Both the position numbers and the translations under genes were made by a program. Shown here one piece after another: positions 17,644 to 25,721 of a stretch of DNA of 64,000 nt (position 1 is the stretch's first letter; every line of letters begins with the position of its first letter). The DNA comes from Ancylobacter aquaticus (GTDB lineage: Bacteria; Pseudomonadota; Alphaproteobacteria; Rhizobiales; Xanthobacteraceae), in NCBI RefSeq assembly GCF_004339465.1, contig NZ_SMFY01000002.1, forward strand, positions 62,001 through 126,000, written 5' to 3'. The notes beneath the pieces were generated by a model. That model was not told the origin of the DNA. It ran no database searches and saw only the letters and a program-made list of their open reading frames with translations.

Positions 17644-18783
17644 TCAGCTAACGGACATCTTCAGCTTGCGGAGCGCAGCCGCCTGCACCACAGCAGCGCC
17701 CGTGCGGCGCGTGGCATGAATGCGGGTGATGCCCTCGGTGGCGCGGATATACGGGTTGACGAGGATGGACAGCGCCAGGCGATCGACGATGCGATACGCC
17801 GTGGCGAAGTCGCCGAAGAGCACCGGGAAGGTGCCAGACGCGACGTCCGGCATATCGACAGCTTCGACCACCGGGCGGCCGAGGATCATTTCGGGTTGGC
17901 CGGCCTGATAGCTCGGCTGCCAGAGATAATTGCCCTGACCGTCCTTCATGGTCCGCAGCGTGGCGAGCGTTCCGCCATTCATCAGCCAGGAGCCGCGCGA
18001 GCGGTAGGCCGCCGGCATGGCATACATGAGCGCGATCAACTGGTCGGCGGAGAGGTTCGTCGCGTGGCCGTTGAGCGTCTCGCCGACACCGCCGGCGGTC
18101 ATGAGGCCTTCCGGCTCCAGGACGCCGTTGCCGGAGACGAAAGCCAAGCCTTCCTTCTGGCCGAAGTCCTCGGCGAGGGCGAGCCGCACTTCCGCCTCTG
18201 CCGTGCCGCCGCTGTCGGCAAGCAACTGGTTGGACACGTCGACATAGGTGTTCACCTCGCGGATCGGGATCTCAACCTGACCGAAGGCGGGCTCGCTACC
18301 CTCCTGCGCCTGCGTCTCGCCCTTCCACTTGGCATTCGTGATGCCCGTGCGCTTGGGGTAGCTCACGGCCGGGGCGACCGTGGTCCGCACGGTGGCGAGG
18401 GTGCGGATCGGCGAGAACTCCACTAGCTCTCGGATAAACTCGGTCGACATTTCGGTCGGCGCGAGATAGCCGCCCTGCGGATCCGAGGAGACGGTCAGCA
18501 CCTTGATCTCGTCGGCGGGGGCCTGATTGCCGAGGCGCAGATAGGTGCCGAAGGCCTTCTTCTCGACGGACGGCTCTTCGTCCTTTTTGCCACCGAGCGA
18601 GGGCAGGGCCGCCTTGGCCTCGAGAGCGCCGATGCGTTTCTCGATGTCGGCGACGGGCTTGAGCTTTGCGGCGATATCGTCGGTGAGACCCGCGAGGGCG
18701 GTCTTCACTTCGGCTAGCGAGGCGTCGTCGTTCTCGCCAGCGGACTTGGTTTCGAGCGCGGCGGGGAAGTTATGGATGGTCAT
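17644..18783 (-). CDS. Major capsid protein, HK97 fold
   Basis: 379 residues. The N-terminal delta-like scaffold region is helical (SLAEVKTALAGLTDDIAAKLKPVADIEKRIGALE, up to about residue 90). The mature HK97 domain follows, with VSSDPQGGYLAPTEM, the E-loop region SYPKRTGITNAKWKGETQAQ and the C-terminal GRPVVEAVDMPDVASGTFPVLFGDF and ILVNPYIRATEGITRIHATRR. Start at 18783 (MTIHNF). It directly follows the protease gene, as usual for self-processed HK97 capsids. Confidence 0.95.
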   Translation of the reverse strand: MTIHNFPAALETKSAGENDDASLAEVKTALAGLTDDIAAKLKPVADIEKRIGALEAKAALPSLGGKKDEEPSVEKKAFGTYLRLGNQAPADEIKVLTVSSDPQGGYLAPTEMSTEFIRELVEFSPIRTLATVRTTVAPAVSYPKRTGITNAKWKGETQAQEGSEPAFGQVEIPIREVNTYVDVSNQLLADSGGTAEAEVRLALAEDFGQKEGLAFVSGNGVLEPEGLMTAGGVGETLNGHATNLSADQLIALMYAMPAAYRSRGSWLMNGGTLATLRTMKDGQGNYLWQPSYQAGQPEMILGRPVVEAVDMPDVASGTFPVLFGDFATAYRIVDRLALSILVNPYIRATEGITRIHATRRTGAAVVQAAALRKLKMSVS

Positions 18784-18790
18784 TATTGGC

Positions 18791-19315
18791 TCACAGATTA
18801 GCGCGGGCGGCGTTGATCGCGGCCACGAGCTGGGAGAAGGAAGATGATTTGACGCTGGTGATGGTGGCACTCGGCAGCATGCCGAACGTCACGATACTGA
18901 TCTCATGCAGGTCGACTTCATCGAGCAGCCGAACACCCTTGGCTTTGTCGAGCCGGGATGCTTTGGTGCGGTAGCCGATACTGAGACCGTCTAGCGCGCC
19001 TGCTTTCATAAGGGCGTGTGTCTCGCGGCCCTTGACCGTGTCCAGCACCAGCCGGCCGGCGACGCGGAGCCCGTTTCCGTCTTCCGCTAGCTCAGTCCAC
19101 ACGCCGATCGGCTCGCGTTGATCGTGCTCACGCAGCATCTTGACGCGAGGGGCGGGGCGGGCCGTTAGGGACTTGGTGAACGCTCCCGATTGAACGACGT
19201 CGCGTCCCAGGTCTACTTCGCCGAAGCGGGAGGCGTAGCCGGCGAAGGTGCCGTCATCGCTGATGGCCTTGGTGTCGAACTCGAAGATGAGCCCGGATTC
19301 GGTTGCCAGGCTCAC
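18791..19315 (-). CDS. Prohead protease (HK97 family, U35)
   Basis: 174-residue serine protease that matures the capsid shell. Sequence signs: FAGYASRFGEVDLGRDVV near residue 24, the catalytic His in LREHDQREPIG and the catalytic Ser in GALDGLSIGY, followed by LDEVDLHEISIVTFGMLP. It overlaps the portal gene by four bases and lies next to the capsid gene. Confidence 0.93.
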   Translation of the reverse strand: MSLATESGLIFEFDTKAISDDGTFAGYASRFGEVDLGRDVVQSGAFTKSLTARPAPRVKMLREHDQREPIGVWTELAEDGNGLRVAGRLVLDTVKGRETHALMKAGALDGLSIGYRTKASRLDKAKGVRLLDEVDLHEISIVTFGMLPSATITSVKSSSFSQLVAAINAARANL

Positions 19316-20532
19316 GCCGCGGCCTCCTTCGGTTTTGGTTCGGGGTTGTCGTTGGCCGGGGCGGGAGCGCCGGGCGTGGTGTAGGGGCTGCCCAGCGTGT
19401 CGCCGTCCGGCAATGCGGGCAGGTTTTCGCGGCGCCTCACGTCATTGCTGGTCATGGCGCCCATTGCCCGAAACTTCGCGTAGGCCTCGGCGCGCGTCGC
19501 GGTGTCGGCGCGTAGAAGGTCGTCCACGATGAACTCCAGCGAGTGTGTCGCGCGCTCCTCGACAGTCAGCAGCGTGCGCCGGTAAGCATCCGTCCACGCC
19601 TTGAGCCACGGCAGAAGACATAGCTGCAGGAACTGCAACGCCTGCTGCTCTGTATTCGCGAACGTGCCCTTGGAAAGCTCCTGCAACATCGTCACGGGCA
19701 CGCGCGTGAGCCGTGCAATCTCGGCTATGGCGAAGTTCCGTTGCTCGATGTGCTGGGCCTCAACCGACGTGAACGCGATCGGGGTGTACTCGCCGCCGCC
19801 ATCCACGACGGCAATGCCCCCGGACTTGCCCCCACCATGTGCCGCGCGCCAGGCTGCACCAACGCGCTCGACCGTCTCTTTTCGCAGCTGAGACTTGAAC
19901 GAAAGTACGCCGCCGGGCCGCGAGTTGTTCTTGAACAAAGAGGCGCTGGTGCGCTCCAGAAGGATCGCGAGGCCGATGGCGTCGACACCCGCACGCAACA
20001 GGCCGAGACCCGTCTTTCCGCCGAGCGATGGCGCCTGCACGTGGATAACATCGGCTGGCGTGTAGACCCGCCCGCCGATGGTGTAGCGCGGCTCCCCGGT
20101 GTCGAGATGGTTCAGCCCGACCTTGTCCCTCGGCAGATAGATGATGGCAAAGGGGCGATTGCCGCCACGGCTTACAAAGGCATATCCATCGCCATGCAGG
20201 AGCGCGTCAGCCGTGACGAGCTCTCGCACCTTGCCGGCGGACTGCCATTCGTTCGCCTCGTCGTGGATCAGCGCATAAGCCGGATGGGTGTCGTCCACGT
20301 CCTTGCCGTCGCCATCCTTGCGATAGACTTTGCAAGGCAACGTTCCGATCGACTGGCAGATCAGCGTAACGGCGGCGTTGACAGGGGCGCAACGCATGGC
20401 GCTCTCCGCCGACACCGTCACGCCGGTGGTGCTGGATGCGAGCGCCGCGGTGAGGGCCTCCCAAGAATCCGAAGTCGGGTCTGTCAGGTCCGATTTCGTC
20501 TCGACGGGCGCCGGGCGGTTAAAGGGCCACAT
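19312..20532 (-). CDS. Portal protein (HK97 family)
   Basis: 406-residue subunit of the dodecameric portal at the packaging vertex. It begins MWPFNRPAPVETKSD and contains family stretches VNAAVTLICQSIGTLP, PLRDKVG-type IIYLPRDKVGLNHLDTG, DVIHVQAPSLGGKTGLGLL and the C-terminal EIARLTRVPVTMLQELSKGTFANTEQQ. The C-terminus is Pro/Ala-rich. The 5' end overlaps the preceding HTH gene by 14 bases. Confidence 0.93.
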   Translation of the reverse strand: MWPFNRPAPVETKSDLTDPTSDSWEALTAALASSTTGVTVSAESAMRCAPVNAAVTLICQSIGTLPCKVYRKDGDGKDVDDTHPAYALIHDEANEWQSAGKVRELVTADALLHGDGYAFVSRGGNRPFAIIYLPRDKVGLNHLDTGEPRYTIGGRVYTPADVIHVQAPSLGGKTGLGLLRAGVDAIGLAILLERTSASLFKNNSRPGGVLSFKSQLRKETVERVGAAWRAAHGGGKSGGIAVVDGGGEYTPIAFTSVEAQHIEQRNFAIAEIARLTRVPVTMLQELSKGTFANTEQQALQFLQLCLLPWLKAWTDAYRRTLLTVEERATHSLEFIVDDLLRADTATRAEAYAKFRAMGAMTSNDVRRRENLPALPDGDTLGSPYTTPGAPAPANDNPEPKPKEAAA

Positions 20533-20962
20533 GTGATTCCTCTGGGAAGTAGGCGCGCCGGCAAGCCGCGTATGTCGCGTCCGCTATGGTGCTGGCCGGA
20601 ATGAAGATGAAACTCGACCCGCCGAGGTCGGCGAGGCTGGCGCCCTTGACCAGCCGCACCTGCGAGGTGGCGATGCCGCCGTTGCGGGCGATGATCACAT
20701 CGCTGGCCTGGATCTGATCGACGAGCTCGAAGGCCGCGGCGAGCGCGGTCAAGATGACGTAGCCGCCTCGAACCAGTTCATGCGCAAGGCGGAGGATCAG
20801 GATGTCGTGCGCGCTGAACCAACGGCGGCCGCGTTTGCGTTCCGACGCCAGGTCGGCGGCGCCTTCGCACATCCAGACCCGCAAAGTGCTTAGGTGAATT
20901 CCGGCCAGATCCGCCGCCTCGGCTTGCGCGAAGGCGCGGTCAAGCCGCCAGTCGAATGGCAT
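20519..20962 (-). CDS. HTH (MerR-like) protein heading the packaging operon
   Basis: 147 residues. The N-terminal region resembles a MerR-type winged helix (EAADLAGIHLSTLRVWMCEGAADL, then RRWFSAHDILILRLAHELVRGGY), followed by a C-terminal domain without a recognised match. It has a strong ribosome site (GCAGGAGGCCAGCC before the ATG at 20962), is the first gene after an intrinsic terminator, and overlaps portal. A late-operon activator or a DNA-binding packaging accessory are both possible. Confidence 0.65.
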   Translation of the reverse strand: MPFDWRLDRAFAQAEAADLAGIHLSTLRVWMCEGAADLASERKRGRRWFSAHDILILRLAHELVRGGYVILTALAAAFELVDQIQASDVIIARNGGIATSQVRLVKGASLADLGGSSFIFIPASTIADATYAACRRAYFPEESHVAL

Positions 20963-21297
20963 GGCTGGCCTCCTGCTTCATGAGCAGCAATGTTGATGGG
21001 GTAAATAAAAAGCCGCCCGGAGGCGGCTGCTGGTCTTCTGAGGCGCGGAGAGAGAAAGAATGTCTTCTCACAACTAGGTGCACTGGGCCGGGATTGGGTA
21101 TACCCATTCCCCGTCAGTCTCACCGGGCAGCGAGAGTATCTTCTCATTACTACGTGCGCGGGGACGGCACTTTAGTTTAAACCAGACGAGCCGCACGCAA
21201 GGATGGGGCCATCGGGAATGCGTGCCCTCTCATATATACCCGCTTTTTTAGCCCTTTTTCTTCGACAGGCGCCCGATCCAGTATACGCAACCGGAAT
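20963..21297. promoter_or_regulatory. Control region between replication and packaging genes
   Basis: 335 bases without a gene. It holds an intrinsic terminator (listed separately), two 19-base direct repeats of TCTTCTCAnnACTAnGTGC at 21063-21081 and 21139-21157 (16 of 19 identical), and a perfect 12-base palindrome TGGGTATACCCA at 21095-21106 between them. Spacing of the repeats is 76 bases. The arrangement suggests binding sites for a regulator of the packaging operon. Confidence 0.5.
21001..21028 (-). terminator. Intrinsic terminator ahead of packaging operon
   Basis: Read on the minus strand: AGCCGCC-TCCG-GGCGGCT followed by TTTTTATTTA. A seven-pair GC stem with a T-run is a textbook rho-independent terminator. 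It would stop leftward transcripts from the integrase-helicase operon just before the HTH and portal genes, so packaging genes need their own promoter or antitermination. Confidence 0.8.
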
Positions 21298-21711
21298 TTA
21301 TGCAGGGATTGCGATGCGCGCCTTCAAGGCGGCGTCCCGCAAAGCAAGGTCCCGTTCCAGGCGCGCTATCCGGCGGGTGGCATGCGCCATAGCGGAGCGT
21401 TCCAGCGCGCGCTGGCCAGATGCCCAGACCATCAGACGGCCTGCCGCATGAAGCTGCGCACAGGCATAGGCGACAGCCTGTACGCGGCTCGAATAACCAG
21501 ATGCATCCCGCCCGGCTTCTTCCAAGCTCTTGCGGTCCACCAGTACGGCATGGACGATGTCGACCAGCGCAGCATGCCGCAGGACTTCATCGACAGCGGG
21601 CCGGAACGCGGGATCGCTGGAGTACGCTTGACACGCCAGCGCGGCGTCGCGCTCGCCTCGGGGAAAGACGGCGCGGAGGATCTTGCCGACTGGATCGACG
21701 CGGGCGGTCAT
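21298..21711 (-). CDS. Unknown helical protein, element 1
   Basis: 137 residues, almost entirely predicted helix, ending in a likely coiled coil (ATRRIARLERDLALRDAALKAR). It also has VLRHAALVDIVHAVLVDRKSLEEA near residue 45. No family recognised. The ATG at 21711 overlaps the stop of a 49-codon frame upstream, so it belongs to the helicase operon. It is followed by the control region and terminator. Confidence 0.6.
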   Translation of the reverse strand: MTARVDPVGKILRAVFPRGERDAALACQAYSSDPAFRPAVDEVLRHAALVDIVHAVLVDRKSLEEAGRDASGYSSRVQAVAYACAQLHAAGRLMVWASGQRALERSAMAHATRRIARLERDLALRDAALKARIAIPA

Positions 21712-21857
21712 CTTTCGACTCCAAGAGTGCCGAAGTTCGCACGGGGTTCGAACCCCGTGTGCGCACTTCGCACACTAAGGGGGGTATGGGGGGTGTGTGC
21801 GAAGCAGTAGTTCGAAGGGGTTCGAAGCAGTTCGAAGGTGAGTTCGAAGGTCGTCAT
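21708..21857 (-). CDS. Possible 49-residue coupled peptide across the iteron block
   Basis: A frame too short for usual gene calls: starts MTTFELTFELLRTP and ends GTLGVER. It overlaps the helicase stop by ATGA at one end and the next gene's start by ATGA at the other, the same coupling used elsewhere in this operon. Its first codons are the TTCGAA repeats described separately. It may be a real small protein, or translation through an origin that merely keeps ribosomes coupled. Low codon information; treat as tentative. Confidence 0.35.
   Translation of the reverse strand: MTTFELTFELLRTPSNYCFAHTPHTPLSVRSAHTGFEPRANFGTLGVER
21740..21848. repeat. Palindrome and TTCGAA iteron-like block (candidate origin)
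   Basis: Contains a perfect 20-base palindrome CACGGGGTTCGAACCCCGTG (21740-21759), an inverted pair GTGTGCG/CGCACAC (21757-21763 and 21769-21775), and four TTCGAAG repeats starting at 21811, 21821, 21831 and 21843, i.e. spaced 10, 10 and 12 bases, about one helical turn. It directly adjoins the stop of the RepA-like helicase gene. Iterons and palindromes next to a replication helicase suggest a replication origin, though a regulator site is possible. Confidence 0.5.
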
Positions 21858-23470
21858 TCGGCCTCGCCTCCGAACATATCAGCGGTAACATAGAGCCTCT
21901 TGTAGCGGCGGGAGTTTGGTCCTTCCTCAACGATCTTGATGGTGCAGGCGTCGAGCAGGCGGTGCATTGCCTCCTGGTAATGGGCCTTGGTTATGCCCTT
22001 GCCGTCCGGGTGCTGAGAGAAGACCCTCGGCGCATAGGACTGGCTGGGATTCGGGCTGACGGTCTGACCTAGGCGGTTCATCTTGGAAAGCAATTCGACG
22101 AATTTCTCGTCATGCTTCCTGTGCACCATACCCATCATGGCCGGAACGGCAGTGCCGTCATCGAGCGTGAACGCGCCGTCGCTATAGCGAATGCGCAACT
22201 GGCTGCCCTTCTTTCCGTAGTTCGCCTTCATCGTGGTCAGGGTGCGGACGTCGGGATCTTCGTTCTTCTCCGCATCCGTCAGGTAGAGTCGACTCCGCAC
22301 GGAGTTATTCCACGCGGTGCTGCCGCTTGAACCCGTGCCGGATTTCATTCCCTCGACAGACGGGTGAGCAAGAAGCACTGCGGCGCAATCGGCCTTGATC
22401 GCGAGCCTACGCAGCATGCCGATAAATTGCCGGGTCTGGTTGCGTTTTATCTCGTCCCCGCCGAACAGGTCTGCAGCCGTGTCCAGCACCAGCAGCTTCG
22501 GCTGGAAATCCAGTACGTCACCCCAGAGTTTGTTCCAGAGCGGCGTGGGCTGCATCACTCCCTTACGGTCAGGCGTCGACAGCAGCGCGTCCATGTCAGC
22601 CATCGGGAGCAGCATGAAGTCGTTGAGGTCGGAGAGCACCCGATCGTGTGCGCGCACGATGTCCGCCGTCCGCCGATGAAATTCCGACTCCTCATCCTCT
22701 GCGCCGAGATACATTACCCGGCCAGCGAGGGGAGTGGTGCCCAACGTCTCAACGCCGAGCGCACCGGCACAAGCCAGTTGCAGGGCAAGCAGCGACTTCC
22801 CGACGCCACCGTCGCCGTTGATGATCGTCACCTGCCTCATAGGGATGAGGCCGGGCAACCACCACGCGCGCTCCGGCACAGGATGGCCCTGCCATGAGGT
22901 CGGGCAAACATATCGGAGATCCGATGAGCTTTCGGTCCCCGCAGCAGGGGCGGCGGGCATGATGGCCGACTCCGCCACCTCGCGCTCGACCATACGCTCG
23001 ATGACCTTCTCTGAAAGATTCGGGCGCAGATCCGCCATCTCTTCGGCGAGCGGCCGCAGGCGCGGCATGGTCCGCTCGCGCAATGGCGTGCCCGTGCGGA
23101 TGGCGTTGCGGACCATCTCGGTGGCTGCAGGATACGGTTCGTGGCAGTCGATCTGCTCCACCTGGAGATCGCCACCCCGATCGAGCACCGCAATGCGGAT
23201 ACCGGCCGGCGCTTCAGGGATGAATCGCTTGAACGTGTCCACCAGCACGCCGAGCCGTGGCAGATCGTGCTCCGGGAGCGTGTCCAGATTTCCGGTGTAG
23301 AAATCAAGGCCCTCGACGGCTAGGCGCTCGTGATCGAGGTCGCCAGACGGAGTGACAGGGAACAGGGCCGTGTCGCCGTAGAGAGCCTGCCGCATTTGGC
23401 GGACCCGCCCGAGTACAACGGAGCGGGCGGGGAGGTGCAGGACGTCGGAACTAGGCTGCGGCACGGTCAT
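21854..23470 (-). CDS. RepA-like replicative helicase / AAA_25 ATPase
   Basis: 538 residues. The C-terminal two-thirds is a RecA-fold ATPase of the RepA/AAA_25 type: Walker A GDGGVGKS (about residues 219-226), MYLGAEDEESEFHRR after it, Walker B KLLVLDTAADLFGG, and VLLAHPS. These enzymes are hexameric helicases of plasmids and phages. The N-terminal 170 or so residues are unassigned, and the C-terminus has a wHTH-like segment (KAHYQEAMHRLLDACTIKIVEEG). The start at 23470 overlaps the upstream gene by 20 bases. With the adjacent repeats it probably drives the element's own replication. Confidence 0.85.
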   Translation of the reverse strand: MTVPQPSSDVLHLPARSVVLGRVRQMRQALYGDTALFPVTPSGDLDHERLAVEGLDFYTGNLDTLPEHDLPRLGVLVDTFKRFIPEAPAGIRIAVLDRGGDLQVEQIDCHEPYPAATEMVRNAIRTGTPLRERTMPRLRPLAEEMADLRPNLSEKVIERMVEREVAESAIMPAAPAAGTESSSDLRYVCPTSWQGHPVPERAWWLPGLIPMRQVTIINGDGGVGKSLLALQLACAGALGVETLGTTPLAGRVMYLGAEDEESEFHRRTADIVRAHDRVLSDLNDFMLLPMADMDALLSTPDRKGVMQPTPLWNKLWGDVLDFQPKLLVLDTAADLFGGDEIKRNQTRQFIGMLRRLAIKADCAAVLLAHPSVEGMKSGTGSSGSTAWNNSVRSRLYLTDAEKNEDPDVRTLTTMKANYGKKGSQLRIRYSDGAFTLDDGTAVPAMMGMVHRKHDEKFVELLSKMNRLGQTVSPNPSQSYAPRVFSQHPDGKGITKAHYQEAMHRLLDACTIKIVEEGPNSRRYKRLYVTADMFGGEAE

Positions 23471-23720
23471 CTGAATCCATCCCCATGGCGTCGAGCGCCT
23501 CATCGATCACATGGCGGCGCACGTCCGGCGCCAAGTTGACGGTCGTGGTGCCGCCGTTACCGGCCGGCCCGTAGACGAAGATCCGCCCGTCCGGCGCGCG
23601 AACCAAACTGCAGTTCATGATGACGACGCCGTCGATCGGCTCGAGATCGAACCGACATAGCGGCGTGAATCCTCGCCGCCCCGGCGGCATGGTCAGCCGC
23701 CGGACGTTTCGAATACGCAT
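23451..23720 (-). CDS. Small unknown protein, SpoVG-like pattern
   Basis: 89 residues. MRIRNVRRLTMPPGRRGFTPLCRFDLEPIDGVVIMNCSLVRAPDGRIFVYGP has the alternating-strand look of SpoVG-type nucleic-acid-binding domains, with a helical tail (RRHVIDEALDAMG). The match is weak and by eye. It lies between the AlpA group and the helicase, where phage replication accessory proteins occur. The start at 23720 removes a His/Thr-rich upstream stretch. Confidence 0.55.
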   Translation of the reverse strand: MRIRNVRRLTMPPGRRGFTPLCRFDLEPIDGVVIMNCSLVRAPDGRIFVYGPAGNGGTTTVNLAPDVRRHVIDEALDAMGMDSDDRAAA

Positions 23721-23814
23721 GCGTGCTCCTTCCCGCGCGGCATGCCGGCGGGTGGTGGTGGTGTGGGTGGGGGTGATGGGGGATGGGTGGCGATTTCGGC
23801 GCCACCCACTAAGA

Positions 23815-24051
23815 TCAGTCGTCGAGGTCGAGGAACCCGCGAGTTCGGTAAACCGACTCTCTCTCATCCTCGCGCTCTACGCACGAGGCGACGAAATTGG
23901 CGTTTTCCTTACGCTTGACCGCCGATTCAACTCGGATGGCGCCCTGTATAACCAGTAGCGATGCCGCACCATCTGGCGTCATGCCCATGGCCCGTAGACG
24001 GGACAGCGCGTCTTCGATGATGGCGCGGGCTTCTGCTTGCTTGTCCGACAT
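23815..24051 (-). CDS. Small unknown protein coupled to AlpA-like gene
   Basis: 78 residues, helical N-terminus (MSDKQAEARAIIEDALSRLRAMGMTPDGAASLL), acidic C-terminus (RGFLDLDD). It starts within the stop codon of the AlpA-like gene (TGATG overlap), so the pair is co-translated. No family recognised. The frame extends far upstream but only this part is plausible. Confidence 0.6.
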   Translation of the reverse strand: MSDKQAEARAIIEDALSRLRAMGMTPDGAASLLVIQGAIRVESAVKRKENANFVASCVEREDERESVYRTRGFLDLDD

Positions 24052-24287
24052 CACGCGGCCCTCCCGTTCCGAGCCGCGATGCGCTGGTTGATCCAGTCCA
24101 TGACCTCGGCGCGGACGAAGCCAATGCGACGCTCGCCAAGTTGGACCGAAGCTGGAAACTGTCCGGCAGCCCGCAGGCTGTTGATGGCGGGCCTCGAAAG
24201 GCTCGTCATGGCGGCGGCGGTCTTTATGCTGATGATGGGCGGGTGATTGTCGTTCGCCGCGACAGCGGCAGCAGTGCAGGTCGTCAT
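24051..24287 (-). CDS. AlpA-like HTH regulator / excisionase
   Basis: 78 residues. The centre is an AlpA/excisionase-type winged helix: IISIKTAAAMTSLSRPAINSLRAAGQFPASVQLGERRIGFVRAEVMDWINQRIA. It ends with the typical DWINQR motif. AlpA proteins activate integrase genes or act as directionality factors in satellites and prophages. It is next after the integrase on the same strand, separated by 125 bases that hold the likely promoter. Confidence 0.85.
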   Translation of the reverse strand: MTTCTAAAVAANDNHPPIISIKTAAAMTSLSRPAINSLRAAGQFPASVQLGERRIGFVRAEVMDWINQRIAARNGRAA

Positions 24288-24412
24288 TCGAACCCCGTTT
24301 CACTAGGGGTTGCGCTGTAGCCTGCGGGCTTCACGTCGCCCGCCGAACGAGGTTATGCAAACGAACCTACACCAAAGATAGGCATTTTCGCCGGCAATGT
24401 CAACATATAGAT

Positions 24413-25582
24413 CTAGAGTTTCTTGCCGGCACAAAAACTGGACCAGTTCGCCATGAGGGCGCGGCGCTTCTCGAGCGCGTCTTTCCGCCGATAGGCGGCT
24501 TCAACGCCCTGAATCGTATGCGCGAGTGCCGCCTCGCACACCTCTCTAGGGTAGGCGGTCATGTCGCCGGCCCAGTCCCTGAACGACGATCGGAAGCCGT
24601 GTAGCGTCACCGCCTTGTTGGGCGCCGCCTTCGCCAACGACTTTACCAGGGCGGTGTCCGATATCGGCCGGCCCTCGCGCTCACCTTCAAACACGAGGGC
24701 GCCGGATCGGACGGCAGCCCGCTCTTTCAGAATGTCGACGGCGCGGGCGGGGAGGGGGACACGGTGCTCGACGCCGGCCTTCATCCTCGTTGCGGGGATG
24801 GTCCATAGCGCCTTGTCTAGATCGATCTCTTCCCACGCCGCGCTACGGACCTCACCGGAGCGCCCGGCCGTGAGGACCATAAACTCGATCGCCCGTGCCG
24901 AGGTGCTTTTGCTCGAGCGCAACTCGGCCAGAACGGCAGGCACGTCGTGATAATCCAGGGCGGCGTGGTGCCCGCGGGAGAGCTTCTTTTGGCGCGGCAG
25001 CAGTTTATCGAGATTGCCTTTCCAGGCCGCGGGATTGTCGCCGCTGCGCAATCCACGCGCCTTCGCGTAGTCCAAGACGATGCCGATCCGGCTTCGCAGG
25101 CGGTCGGCCGTCTCGGGACGCTCAGTCCAGTGTGGCGTGAGGCAGGCCACCACGTCATCGACCGAAACCTTGGCGACTGAAAGGTTATGCAGCGGCTTCG
25201 CGTATTCTCGGAGCGTCATCTGCCATTGCTGACGATGCTTCTCGTTCTTCGACTCCTGTGCCTTCAGATCCAGCACCGCCTCCATCGCCTCCGCGAAGGT
25301 CAGTTCCTTCTTCGGCTGGCGAGGGCGGGGGTCTTCACCCCTTGCCAAGGCTTCGCGGATGGCGTCGGCTTTTTCGCGGGCCAGCTTCAGCGACACCGGC
25401 GCCGTACCTGCGCCATGTCCGCCGAGGCCGATCTCGCGGCGCTCGCTCCCGCGGCGCCAGATGAAAATCCAGTTCCGGCTTCCGCCTTTCTGGATCCGCA
25501 ACCAGAGGCCATCGCCATCCCCGTAGATACCGGGCTTTGTGAGGGTTCGAATCCCGCTTTCGGTCAATTTGTGACGTGGCAC
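24413..25582 (-). CDS. int: Tyrosine integrase of element 1
   Basis: P4/CP4-57-type site-specific recombinase with an N-terminal DUF4102-like arm-binding domain (KLTESGIRTLTKPGIYGDGDGLWLRI). About 389 residues from the GTG at 25582. Catalytic residues: Arg in LTAGRSGEVRSAAW, His-x-x-Arg in LHGFRSSFRDWAG, and Tyr in EAAYRRKDALEKRR. A frame start at 25636 would add 18 non-homologous residues. It lies at the right end of element 1, about 140 bases from the middle tRNA-end repeat, and is transcribed away from it. A 15-base copy of the tRNA-Ser T-arm lies inside its 5' end (25541-25555). Confidence 0.93.
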   Translation of the reverse strand: MPRHKLTESGIRTLTKPGIYGDGDGLWLRIQKGGSRNWIFIWRRGSERREIGLGGHGAGTAPVSLKLAREKADAIREALARGEDPRPRQPKKELTFAEAMEAVLDLKAQESKNEKHRQQWQMTLREYAKPLHNLSVAKVSVDDVVACLTPHWTERPETADRLRSRIGIVLDYAKARGLRSGDNPAAWKGNLDKLLPRQKKLSRGHHAALDYHDVPAVLAELRSSKSTSARAIEFMVLTAGRSGEVRSAAWEEIDLDKALWTIPATRMKAGVEHRVPLPARAVDILKERAAVRSGALVFEGEREGRPISDTALVKSLAKAAPNKAVTLHGFRSSFRDWAGDMTAYPREVCEAALAHTIQGVEAAYRRKDALEKRRALMANWSSFCAGKKL

Positions 25583-25721
25583 GTTATGACAATCCCGAGG
25601 AACTGGCGGACACCGAATTTCTTCGACGCTTATCATAACGACGATTTTGACGATAATGATTTTTTCAGCGTTTTCAGCGACTAACGAGCCGAAATGTCAG
25701 TAAAAACGGCGGAGGGTAGGA

